A stretch of 41,136 nucleotides of DNA from Bdellovibrionales bacterium (GTDB lineage Bacteria > Myxococcota > XYA12-FULL-58-9 > SYDY01): contig SYDY01000084.1 in assembly GCA_005801425.1 (NCBI GenBank), positions 1 through 41,136 of the forward strand, given 5' to 3'. Shown piece after piece: positions 34,434 through 41,136 of the stretch; positions within the stretch are counted from its first letter, which is position 1; every line of letters begins with the position of its first letter. The notes beneath the pieces are model-generated. The model searched no databases, was not told the DNA's origin, and saw only the letters and a program-made list of their open reading frames with translations. Both the position numbers and the translations under genes were made by a program.

Positions 34434-35524
34434 TGTAACTCCTTGTCCGATGGCGGCAGAAGCTCTTGGCATAAGTTAAACCGGACCGGTGAGTTTGCTT
34501 CGACGAGTGCGGGTTTCCATTCAGCGTCTAATATTTGGGGTCCATCTGAATGATCGTTGAGATGGGTTTCTAAAAAAGTTGCGGAAATGCGTGCTGTCCA
34601 TTGAAATACTTCCGAAGGCGTTGTGTGCGCAGTACATGTGCTTTCTGCTTGGGCTTGGAGTTTGTCGATCCATTTTTGATCCAGCTTGGCTCCCTGCGCA
34701 GCAGGCACGATATCGCAAATATTGGTGTATGAGAGATGTTGTGCACCTGGGTGAACACTGTAGATGCAGTCGGAAGCTCCAAGGGTTTGGCTCAGTGGGT
34801 ATGACCAGTTCAATGGCGATATATAGGACCATGTGTCTTCCGCGACGAAGAAGGCAATGGGTGCTGTGATTTCCTTGCGTACTTCATGGGATAAAAAGAT
34901 GGGTCCAGCACCATCGAGTGCAATCAATGCTTTAATATTGGATCGAAAGGGTTCAGATGCGTATTTTGCAACGTGAACGATGGTGTCGGCGCCTAATGAG
35001 TGCCCCATCAATACAATCTGAGAGGCATCAATGCGTTCAGAGAGTGCCGTTGTCATTGCCTTGTGCAGTGTGATTATATCGTTGATGCGTGATACTGGAT
35101 TGATCTGGTTGATTTGCAGATCCTCGTCTAAAAAATGATCGAAGAGATCATCGCTTGGATGATCTGTTGCGGCGACGACATAGCCGTGACTTGCAAGCAT
35201 TTCCATCAAGGTCCACGATTGAAAGCGCATTCCCAACCAGCCATGTGAAAAGAGAATGAGTGGAAAACGCTGCTTAAGGGGCGGCGTTTCTTGAACGCTG
35301 GTTGTCGATGGAATTTTAAAGAGCAATAAATCGTAATAGGTTTGTTTGGCGTTGGCTGTGTTTTGTGTGGGATACCAGACATCGACTGGGCGAAATGTGC
35401 TTATTGATGGGATCGTTTGTCGTGCAGTGGCATAGGGTCCCATCGCGGGTTTCAAAGGGGATGTCGTGGGATCACCGCAACCGCTGGTATGAATCATAAG
35501 TATGAGGAGGGCATAGCGTAGCAT
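34430..35524 (-). CDS. Lipoprotein alpha/beta-hydrolase, PAF-acetylhydrolase-like
   Basis: 364 residues from the ATG at 35524 (GAGG upstream), the first start that yields a signal peptide; longer versions upstream are not protein-like and overlap the previous gene. The signal ALLILMIHTSGC has lipobox TSGC. The oxyanion segment FPLILFSHGWLGMR, LASHGYVVAATDHPSDD, nucleophile GHSLGAD, and PGAQHLSYTNI with the probable catalytic His match the PAF-acetylhydrolase II/dienelactone-hydrolase type (PF03403-like). Likely an exported esterase or phospholipid deacylase. Translationally coupled to the TIKI-like gene. Confidence 0.8.
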   Translation of the reverse strand: MLRYALLILMIHTSGCGDPTTSPLKPAMGPYATARQTIPSISTFRPVDVWYPTQNTANAKQTYYDLLLFKIPSTTSVQETPPLKQRFPLILFSHGWLGMRFQSWTLMEMLASHGYVVAATDHPSDDLFDHFLDEDLQINQINPVSRINDIITLHKAMTTALSERIDASQIVLMGHSLGADTIVHVAKYASEPFRSNIKALIALDGAGPIFLSHEVRKEITAPIAFFVAEDTWSYISPLNWSYPLSQTLGASDCIYSVHPGAQHLSYTNICDIVPAAQGAKLDQKWIDKLQAQAESTCTAHTTPSEVFQWTARISATFLETHLNDHSDGPQILDAEWKPALVEANSPVRFNLCQELLPPSDKELQ

Positions 35525-35565
35525 GTTGGAAACGACCTCATGATTGATGCGCGCGGTTTGTGAGC

Positions 35566-36213
35566 TCACACGCGCCATAGATGCTCTAGCATTGCGAGTG
35601 TACACGCCGCATGGAATGCCTGTTGTGTTTGGGGTGTAGATGGCATCGGTATGAGGTCGAAGGATAGCCCATCGAGAGGGGAGGTGCTGCCAAATGATTT
35701 GAGCGTGTGCACAAGCCACGGGCTGCACTCCCTGGGGGTGTTCCTCATGAGGGCATCGATCGATGCGATGCACCAGTTGAAATCGATAGATGAGCCAGAC
35801 ACAGTATGTATTGTCGCTCGAGCGCTGAGCTCCTGGGTTTTATTTTGTAAAACCTCATGCAGCCTTGGGGGTAAAAAAAACCGATAATTTCCGATCGCGC
35901 TTTCTGTTTGTTGTGCGAAAGCGTGACTGAGAGGACACCCAGCATGTCGGAGGATCTCGCGACGTTCGAAAAGGGTGAGACCATCACGTGCACCGCCAAG
36001 GGGTGGAGGGAGGTAAGACGTGAGGGATTGGCTGGCTGGGGCGGATTGGAGATGATTGTCGGAGTAATCCTGGGGTAGGGCTAAATCGGTTGTCATACTT
36101 CCAAGAAAGCTCATTGTGTCTGCATCGAGCTCGGGCAAGCTGTCTGACGTATTCTGAGTCTCAAGGAACCTATTGACGGGATTTTGTTGGATATTATTGC
36201 ATTGGCTAGCCAT
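35566..36213 (-). CDS. Orphan protein
   Basis: 215 residues. The first 75 residues are polar and proline/serine-rich (probably disordered). The rest is a globular region with FERREILRHAGCPLSHAF and FFLPPRLHEVLQNKTQELSA. No signal peptide and no family recognised. Starts 14 bases after the stop of the 503-residue gene, and the esterase gene begins about 40 bases after its stop, so it sits in the middle of an operon. Confidence 0.6.
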   Translation of the reverse strand: MASQCNNIQQNPVNRFLETQNTSDSLPELDADTMSFLGSMTTDLALPQDYSDNHLQSAPASQSLTSYLPPPLGGARDGLTLFERREILRHAGCPLSHAFAQQTESAIGNYRFFLPPRLHEVLQNKTQELSARATIHTVSGSSIDFNWCIASIDALMRNTPRECSPWLVHTLKSFGSTSPLDGLSFDLIPMPSTPQTQQAFHAACTLAMLEHLWRV

Positions 36214-36227
36214 TCTTATGAGTCATA

Positions 36228-37736
36228 TCAGCTTTCTGAGGTTTGAACAGCCACGGCAGCCTCTAAAATGCGTCTTGCCTCGACCACAAAGGCAAAAGGC
36301 TCTTGCCCTGGGGCCCAAGGGATGGATGTGAGTGCGCGCTGTGCTTGGCTGGCATTGGGCTGTAAATCATCAGGAACGGCGAGAATCGATTGCAAGAGCG
36401 TCTCATAGCCGATCCGATCCTGTTCGCTGGTTGCTGAGGTTGCGCGCTGTTGCAATTCGTCCACCAACAAGGGATCGCGCATCACGTACGGAAAGGCCGA
36501 TCCGTCGGTATGTTGCAATACATGTTGCACCACCGCCACACTGTCATTGCATACACCCGTTTGCCCATAACCTTGAAGCGACAAATTCTTTTGCTTGGCC
36601 ACGGTACGGATCACATCCCCCAAATGCTGCGCGCTTTGCGTTGCTTTCACTGCATCGCTTCCTGCAAATTGTGCTGCAATTTTGTGCCCGAGCCATGGAG
36701 GGGCTTCATATAAATCGCAAGGGAAGAAACCGGTTTCATCCATGCCCTGAAACCATTTAATGCGCGCATTAAAAGTGGGGCCTGTCACGCTAATCACCAA
36801 TTCAGAATGAACAACAGGCACAACAGCTTCTTTTCCTGCGGTGTCATAAATGCCTGTGCCTATCATAATAGCAGCGGGAATATCCAAATATTTCCCATCC
36901 GCAACGCGCACTTTAAGATCTGCAAAGTTGGTGATGCGAAGTGCAACTTCCGCGGTGATCGTATGACCCTGCGCAATTAACACATCTAAAAATTCTTGCA
37001 CTGTCGAGAGATTGCGATCTTCTGCGGCAATCATTATCGGTTCTACACTTTGCGCACCCAATCGATTAAGCACTTCAGCGAGAGCAATATTGTGTGCCGC
37101 TTGTTCTTCGCTCAGTGATGCATTGGGAATATCGCCATAGTATACCTCTCCAACGACGGGTTTAAGTGCTGCATAGGTTGGCTTTTCACGCAGCAATGAC
37201 AATGCATTCAAATCGATTTGTGCAGGCAATCGAAGTGCCGTGGGCACTGAATCGTGCATTGCGCCGGAGCGTATAAGTGCATCAAGGCCTTTTGTTGTAC
37301 TTGATATTTGTTGCGGTGTGGTTTGCAAAAGTGCTGTGAGCCGGTCGCCGCCATGCAATGCCGAAGTCAAATCACCGGCATCGATTTTTTTTCCTGTGAT
37401 CAGCGATGCTTGGCCCAAAAGTCCGCTGAGCATGGTTTGGGCGTGTATGCTGCTTCCAAATTGTTGCAAGACAATATCCAAACCGATGCTATTTTCAGGT
37501 TCACGTCCTGGCAGCAATGCAAAAACTGTCGCAGGCGCAGACACATGGGCAGGGACATACAAGCTGACGCCAACCGGAACCGTCGACATGATGGGCAAGG
37601 TGGGGCTGACGTCTTGATGCTTGAATGTGTCGATTGGACGACGAGGACCTAGCGGTGTGCGCTCCTCTGTTGTTTCTAAATATGAATCGGCTGAATGTGC
37701 GCGACGCAGTGACGGTATTGTTCCTTGCAAGTCCAT
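36228..37736 (-). CDS. Orphan protein, possible Cys-centred active site
   Basis: 502 residues from the ATG at 37736, which has GAGGTGG just upstream; a start 39 bases earlier is less likely. N-terminal 60 residues disordered with basic and Thr/Pro-rich sequence. The middle contains LDIVLQQFGSSIHAQTML and repeated alpha/beta segments. Near residue 396 the sequence GQTGVCNDSVAVVQHVLQ shows a Cys followed by a hydrophobic helix, a layout also seen at papain-like nucleophiles, but I see no convincing His/Asp partners, so this is only a hint. No signal peptide. No family recognised. Size, disordered start and orphan status recall effector proteins (inference). Confidence 0.62.
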   Translation of the reverse strand: MDLQGTIPSLRRAHSADSYLETTEERTPLGPRRPIDTFKHQDVSPTLPIMSTVPVGVSLYVPAHVSAPATVFALLPGREPENSIGLDIVLQQFGSSIHAQTMLSGLLGQASLITGKKIDAGDLTSALHGGDRLTALLQTTPQQISSTTKGLDALIRSGAMHDSVPTALRLPAQIDLNALSLLREKPTYAALKPVVGEVYYGDIPNASLSEEQAAHNIALAEVLNRLGAQSVEPIMIAAEDRNLSTVQEFLDVLIAQGHTITAEVALRITNFADLKVRVADGKYLDIPAAIMIGTGIYDTAGKEAVVPVVHSELVISVTGPTFNARIKWFQGMDETGFFPCDLYEAPPWLGHKIAAQFAGSDAVKATQSAQHLGDVIRTVAKQKNLSLQGYGQTGVCNDSVAVVQHVLQHTDGSAFPYVMRDPLLVDELQQRATSATSEQDRIGYETLLQSILAVPDDLQPNASQAQRALTSIPWAPGQEPFAFVVEARRILEAAVAVQTSES

Positions 37737-37793
37737 AGTCCACCTCAAATCTAGATTTTTTTGGTGGCTCGCCAAAGATTATCGCAGTCGATG

Positions 37794-38963
37794 TTATTGT
37801 GTTGTTGGATAAAATGATTTGCTCCATGCAATAAGCGACAGTGACGCAACAGCGGCGAGGCCAGCGCCTGTGGCCAGAGCAGCCTGAGGGCTCCACGTTT
37901 GCCAGATCCATCCCGTAAGAACACCGGCAGGGACCGCACTTACACCGATGATGAAATTGTAAAAACCATAGGCACGGCCTTGGACTTCGATGGGCGCAAG
38001 ATCTTTCACGAGTGCTCTTTCAGCAGGTTCGGTAAGCCCGTAATAAAGGCCGTAAATAATGAACAACGCCCAAACGTGCCACGTCTGTGTTGCGATGCCG
38101 AATGTGAGGTAGGTTGCCGCGTAGAGCATCCAGCCTGCTATGATGAGATTGTGGCGTGGGACCCTGTCAGACCAATGGCCCCCCCAATAGACACTGATCA
38201 ACTTTGCGATATGGAATGTTGTCCAAAGCAGAGGCAACGCCATGATCGGAACACCGAGATCTTTCGCACGCAACAGAAGAAATGCATCGGATGCGTTGCC
38301 GAGTGAAAAGAGAAGTAATATCGCAAAATAGCCACGCAAAGATTTTGGCAGCGATTTTTGCACGGTTGGGATGGAAGGAGGCTGATTTTCTAGGGGTGGT
38401 TCTCGGACTGTAGCGACTGCGATCATCGCAAGAATACCGGGAATGATCGCCATCATGAATACCGTTCGGACAGAGCACCCAAAACCAAGAAGTGCGGTTG
38501 CAACAAGTGGGCCGACCACTGCACCCGCATGATCCATGGCGCGGTGAAACCCAAAAGCTTGGCCGGTTTTGTTTCTCGGAGCCGAACCGGCAATGAGCAT
38601 ATCGCGAGGTGTAGATCTAATTCCTTTGCCGACGCGGTCGGTAAGACGAATGGTAAGTACATGCCAGGGTGCAGAGGCGAATGCCATCAGTGGCCGTGCG
38701 ATGGTTGCCACCCCATAGCCAAAAAGGACCATGGGCTTTTTTCGTTGTGTATGATCGGCCACGTAACCCGATGCGAGTTTTAGGAAGCTCGATGTTGCGT
38801 CGGCGAGTCCTTCAATAAGCCCAAGAAAAGTAGCGCTTGCACCGAGCGATGCAACAAAAACGGGAAGCAGCGGGAAGATCATTTCGGAACCGATGTCCGT
38901 TAAGAAGCTTGTGACACCCAGGGCGATGATGGATGTCGGCAATCGGTATTTTTTTTCTGACAT
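37794..38963 (-). CDS. Major facilitator superfamily transporter
   Basis: 389 residues from the ATG at 38963 (an upstream TTG at 38981 is in frame; neither has a clear ribosome site). Twelve hydrophobic segments. The MFS loop 2-3 motif is represented by GYVADHTQRKKPMVLFGYG. The loop after helix 4, LTDRVGKGIRSTPRDMLIAG, and LTEPAERALVKDLAP are typical of a drug- or metabolite-efflux MFS subfamily common in bacteria (MFS_1). Substrate unknown. Lies between two orphan genes. Confidence 0.88.
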   Translation of the reverse strand: MSEKKYRLPTSIIALGVTSFLTDIGSEMIFPLLPVFVASLGASATFLGLIEGLADATSSFLKLASGYVADHTQRKKPMVLFGYGVATIARPLMAFASAPWHVLTIRLTDRVGKGIRSTPRDMLIAGSAPRNKTGQAFGFHRAMDHAGAVVGPLVATALLGFGCSVRTVFMMAIIPGILAMIAVATVREPPLENQPPSIPTVQKSLPKSLRGYFAILLLFSLGNASDAFLLLRAKDLGVPIMALPLLWTTFHIAKLISVYWGGHWSDRVPRHNLIIAGWMLYAATYLTFGIATQTWHVWALFIIYGLYYGLTEPAERALVKDLAPIEVQGRAYGFYNFIIGVSAVPAGVLTGWIWQTWSPQAALATGAGLAAVASLSLIAWSKSFYPTTQ

Positions 38964-38996
38964 GGACGATGCTAAGCACAAAGAAGATTGGATGAT

Positions 38997-40403
38997 CTAT
39001 GCGTTGGGATTGGGGTACAACGTATGATAGAAATCTGCGAGCAATTGCCACCCCTGTTTTACGGTCATGGCAGCATCACGCATAAGTTGAGCCGATGGAC
39101 TTGTATCCACAGGACCTGTCCCTGTGACTGTTAAGTTATAGGTATTGCGTTTGATACGTGCAAGATGGGTCAGTGTTGCGAATAAAACCAATCGCTTGGC
39201 TATCGAAGCATCATTGGACGCTGGATCAAGCGTGCCATCGTTTGCCGACTGAACAAGCGTTAGCCCTGTTTTTTGGGCTTCTTTGCGTAGTAGGTTATCT
39301 TTTTCTTCATCGGGATCTGCTTTGTGCATGAGCTGTACGTAGGCATCCGAAGCACTAAGGCGGCCATCCCAACTCCAGCCTGTTTTCTGTTCGTAAATAT
39401 GAACGCAGTCGTTCTTATCTGCTTCTTTGGCTGCTTTCACTTCGGCTTGTGTGATGAGCATGCCTTGAAAAGAGAGTTGTGTTTTTGCGTTTTGAAGAAC
39501 ACGTGCCAATGAACAAAACAGACCAAATTGACTGAATGTTTTTAATATCAATTGGTTCGAGTCCATTTTTTCGAACAATGCGTTGGCGTGAGACTCAAAG
39601 TGTTGCATTCGTTCGAGAATATGATCAACATTGAGTTGAGGATTGAGGGCGGCGTTCGACAATTCGCGATAGGCATCGGCAAATTTCGTTTGCAATATCT
39701 CTCGTATTAATTTCTCGCCCTGATCTTCTGTCTCCTGTGTCCACGCATGCATCGTTTCAAGCGCCGGTGCAAAACTTTGCATCAGAACATGCCATTGTTT
39801 GCATAATTCGGCGGCCTGCCAAATACGTAATTCTTCAACATACGCAAGCAATGCTTGTTCGATGACTTTGGGCGGTCGATCCATCAACGCATGGAATTCA
39901 TGGAGTGTCGCTTGGGCACATTGATGCTGCAGCGTGATCTCCATTGCTTTTGCGGCGATGCCGACGCTTGGCCATGAATACCGGCGGCAAAGTCCTTCGA
40001 CTGTTGCGTGTGGATTCGTATCGAGAAGTGACGCAGCCATCAGAGATGTTTCATCGCTTATGCTGTTGGGTGCCGGAGGTGGAAAGCGGATGCTTCCGTC
40101 GGACAATGCCCGTGCACGTGTAGGCTCAACCAAGCATGATTTTGAGCGATGATCGTGATGGAGTGCGCGAAAGCGTAAAGTGACTTGTTGCGTACGGAGA
40201 TCGTCTGTCCTATCGCCATCAAGATGGCGCACTGCATCCAAAACCTGTGAAGCCGATTTTTCAGGAAATGTAATGGAAACAGTATGGTCCTTGTCATTGG
40301 ATTTGATGCTGCAGTGATGTCCGGACAATTGGGGCTTCAGCTGCTCTGCAAGCTGACGGGTGGGCGATGGGGGCATGCAAGCGGAAAAAAGAGTGAGAGG
40401 CAT
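38997..40403 (-). CDS. Orphan helical protein, possible lipoprotein
   Basis: 468 residues, with GGAGG eight bases before the ATG fixing the start. The N-terminus MPLTLFSAC looks like a lipobox but is very short and lacks positive charge, so lipidation is doubtful. Most of the protein is alpha-helical (ALLAYVEELRIWQAAELCKQ, ILERMQHFESHANALFEKMD) with a few short repeats. No family recognised. The first gene of the minus-strand series that continues with the MFS gene after about 30 bases. The panD gene diverges from it 131 bases away. Confidence 0.6.
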   Translation of the reverse strand: MPLTLFSACMPPSPTRQLAEQLKPQLSGHHCSIKSNDKDHTVSITFPEKSASQVLDAVRHLDGDRTDDLRTQQVTLRFRALHHDHRSKSCLVEPTRARALSDGSIRFPPPAPNSISDETSLMAASLLDTNPHATVEGLCRRYSWPSVGIAAKAMEITLQHQCAQATLHEFHALMDRPPKVIEQALLAYVEELRIWQAAELCKQWHVLMQSFAPALETMHAWTQETEDQGEKLIREILQTKFADAYRELSNAALNPQLNVDHILERMQHFESHANALFEKMDSNQLILKTFSQFGLFCSLARVLQNAKTQLSFQGMLITQAEVKAAKEADKNDCVHIYEQKTGWSWDGRLSASDAYVQLMHKADPDEEKDNLLRKEAQKTGLTLVQSANDGTLDPASNDASIAKRLVLFATLTHLARIKRNTYNLTVTGTGPVDTSPSAQLMRDAAMTVKQGWQLLADFYHTLYPNPNA

Positions 40404-40534
40404 GGGGTGAACCTCCAGAACATTGTATGTTGATGCACGCTTCGATTGAGCTCATACCTTGTGCGATATCGTCAAGAACTTAAATACATGTCGCCCCAAT
40501 TGTTTTGTTTTTGCGATCTTGATAGGTAGGATCC

Positions 40535-40897
40535 ATGCGACGACGCATGTTTGGCGGAAAAATCCACCGCGCCACCGTAACAGATGCCAATTTGGACTAT
40601 GAAGGCAGCCTTACCATCGATGCGTCTTTGATGGACGCGGCAGGTATTTTGCTGCACGAAGAAGTTCATATTTGGAATGTCACCCGAGGCTCACGTTTGG
40701 CGACCTACGCCATTCCAGGCCCCGCGGGTTCGGGCGTGATTTGCGCCAATGGCGCTGCAGCCCATCTGGTGAAAAAAGGTGATGTGATTATCATCGCGAC
40801 GTTTTTTGATATGGACGACGCGGAAGCGCGTGTTCACGTTCCCCGCGCCATCATGGTTGATAAAAACAACAAACCTGTGGCGCACAAGCCTCTTTAA
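40535..40897 (+). CDS. panD: Aspartate 1-decarboxylase proenzyme
   Basis: 120 residues. The Gly24-Ser25 self-cleavage site is in [10 protein letters not shown]; cleavage makes the pyruvoyl group on Ser25. [15 protein letters not shown], the conserved [13 protein letters not shown] and [19 protein letters not shown] complete the family pattern. It converts aspartate to beta-alanine for pantothenate and coenzyme A synthesis. GATAGG lies near the ATG. Single gene here, with no panB or panC nearby. The stop codon is part of a terminator palindrome. Confidence 0.96.
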   Translation: MRRRMFGGKIHRATVTDANLDYEGSLTIDASLMDAAGILLHEEVHIWNVTRGSRLATYAIPGPAGSGVICANGAAAHLVKKGDVIIIATFFDMDDAEARVHVPRAIMVDKNNKPVAHKPL

Positions 40898-40905
40898 AGA
40901 GGCTT
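40886..40905. terminator. Bidirectional terminator between panD and the HECT gene
   Basis: The perfect 20-base palindrome AAGCCTCTTTAAAGAGGCTT includes the panD stop codon (40895-40897). The symmetric sequence would form the same hairpin on both strands. The opposing gene ends at 40909, four bases beyond. T runs are short, so strength is uncertain. Confidence 0.6.
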
Positions 40906-40908
40906 TGG

Positions 40909-41136
40909 CTAACTCAACCCAAAACTACCATCCCCTGCAATGGCAGTGCGAAGTCTTTCAAGCATGAATGCCGTGCGTTTTTCGTCGTAGGTCGGCATCG
41001 TGGCCCACGCTGGAGGTTCTGCGTCCACTTTTGCAATGATCGCATCGATTTCTCGGTCCGTCATGCACTGCGGAATATCCAATTGATTAAAGCACGTATG
41101 TGCCGCAGGAACGCGCATGGGGTCGCTGCCAACAGA
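40909..41136 (-). CDS. HECT-type E3 ubiquitin ligase, C-terminal fragment (5' end outside window)
   Basis: The frame is open from the window edge to TAG at 40911-40909 and gives 75 residues. It contains SVGSDPMRVPAAHTCFNQLD followed by IPQC, which matches the most conserved stretch of the HECT C-lobe (LPxAHTCFNxLxLPxY), including the catalytic cysteine in HTCFN (codon 41094-41092). The end, LERLRTAIAGDGSFGLS, matches the HECT tail (KLxxAI....GFGLS) with the phenylalanine near the C-terminus needed for transfer. About 35 residues between the two, including PAWATMPTYDEKR, are longer than usual. HECT ligases take ubiquitin from an E2 as a thioester and pass it to a substrate. Ubiquitin systems are eukaryotic, so this is probably an effector acting in a host. 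The remainder, including the N-lobe, cannot be seen. Confidence 0.85.
   Translation of the reverse strand, partial: SVGSDPMRVPAAHTCFNQLDIPQCMTDREIDAIIAKVDAEPPAWATMPTYDEKRTAFMLERLRTAIAGDGSFGLS

Noticed and set aside
36332-36760. 142-codon plus-strand frame inside the 502-residue gene
   Set aside because: Antisense to a gene with good start context; arginine/histidine-rich shadow composition.
1-41136. CRISPR array, tRNA or rRNA
   Set aside because: No regularly spaced repeats and no cloverleaf or rRNA-like sequence noticed by eye; a covariance-model scan could still reveal a small RNA.

Overview
The window reads as chromosome of a Gram-negative bacterium with roughly balanced base composition (GC judged by eye in the mid-to-high 40s). 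Secreted lipoproteins with eukaryote-like cysteine patterns, a DUF1554 lipoprotein, a CAP-domain protein, a TolC/HlyD/ABC exporter and a myo-inositol-phosphate synthase suggest a deltaproteobacterial or Myxococcota-like lineage; this is an inference, since no rRNA or tRNA is present. Two items point to contact with eukaryotic hosts. The last gene, cut by the window edge, ends in a sequence that closely matches the catalytic C-lobe of HECT E3 ubiquitin ligases. A 298-residue protein near 8 kb carries a mitochondrial-carrier-like signature.

Layout. 1-3.1 kb: small lipoprotein genes on the plus strand, two of them broken by frameshifts. 3.3-4.6 kb: an orphan gene whose 5' end is separated from its body by a run of nine G, a candidate for phase variation that is OFF in this sequence. 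4.6-5.4 kb: a YeeE/YedE-type sulfur transport pair with one half decayed. 5.6-7.2 kb: a secreted CAP-domain protein with cysteine-rich repeats. 7.2-7.7 kb: a gene-free stretch with a 157-bp MITE. 7.7-12.7 kb: the carrier-like protein, two TfoX-N copies (one internally deleted), a GNAT, glyoxalase II and a methyltransferase. 12.7-15.4 kb: a Cu+ ATPase divergent from a DsrE protein, with a palindromic operator inside the copA promoter. 16.2-21 kb: inositol-phosphate synthase, Old Yellow Enzyme, YccF, a PadR pair and BrkB/YihY. 21-23 kb: a second MITE inserted in a duplicated cupin upstream region, a frameshifted lipoprotein and a cupin. 23.2-27.4 kb: a plus-strand run of orphan genes.

27.4-33.3 kb is a tight six-gene minus-strand operon in which every junction is a 4-bp overlap: TolC-like channel, HlyD-like adaptor, two ABC ATPases and two ABC-2 permeases. 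It is a YbhGFSR-type exporter with the usually fused ATPase split in two. 33.4-40.4 kb holds another minus-strand series: an orphan helical protein, an MFS transporter, two orphan proteins, a lipoprotein esterase and a TIKI/TraB-like protein. panD and the convergent HECT gene close the window.

Mobile debris is a second theme. Three MITE-like elements, two of them flanked by perfect CTAG duplications, and several short dispersed repeats lie between genes. At least six genes are disrupted by frameshift, nonsense mutation or deletion. This is consistent with ongoing genome decay, although sequencing error must be excluded for the single-base frameshifts.
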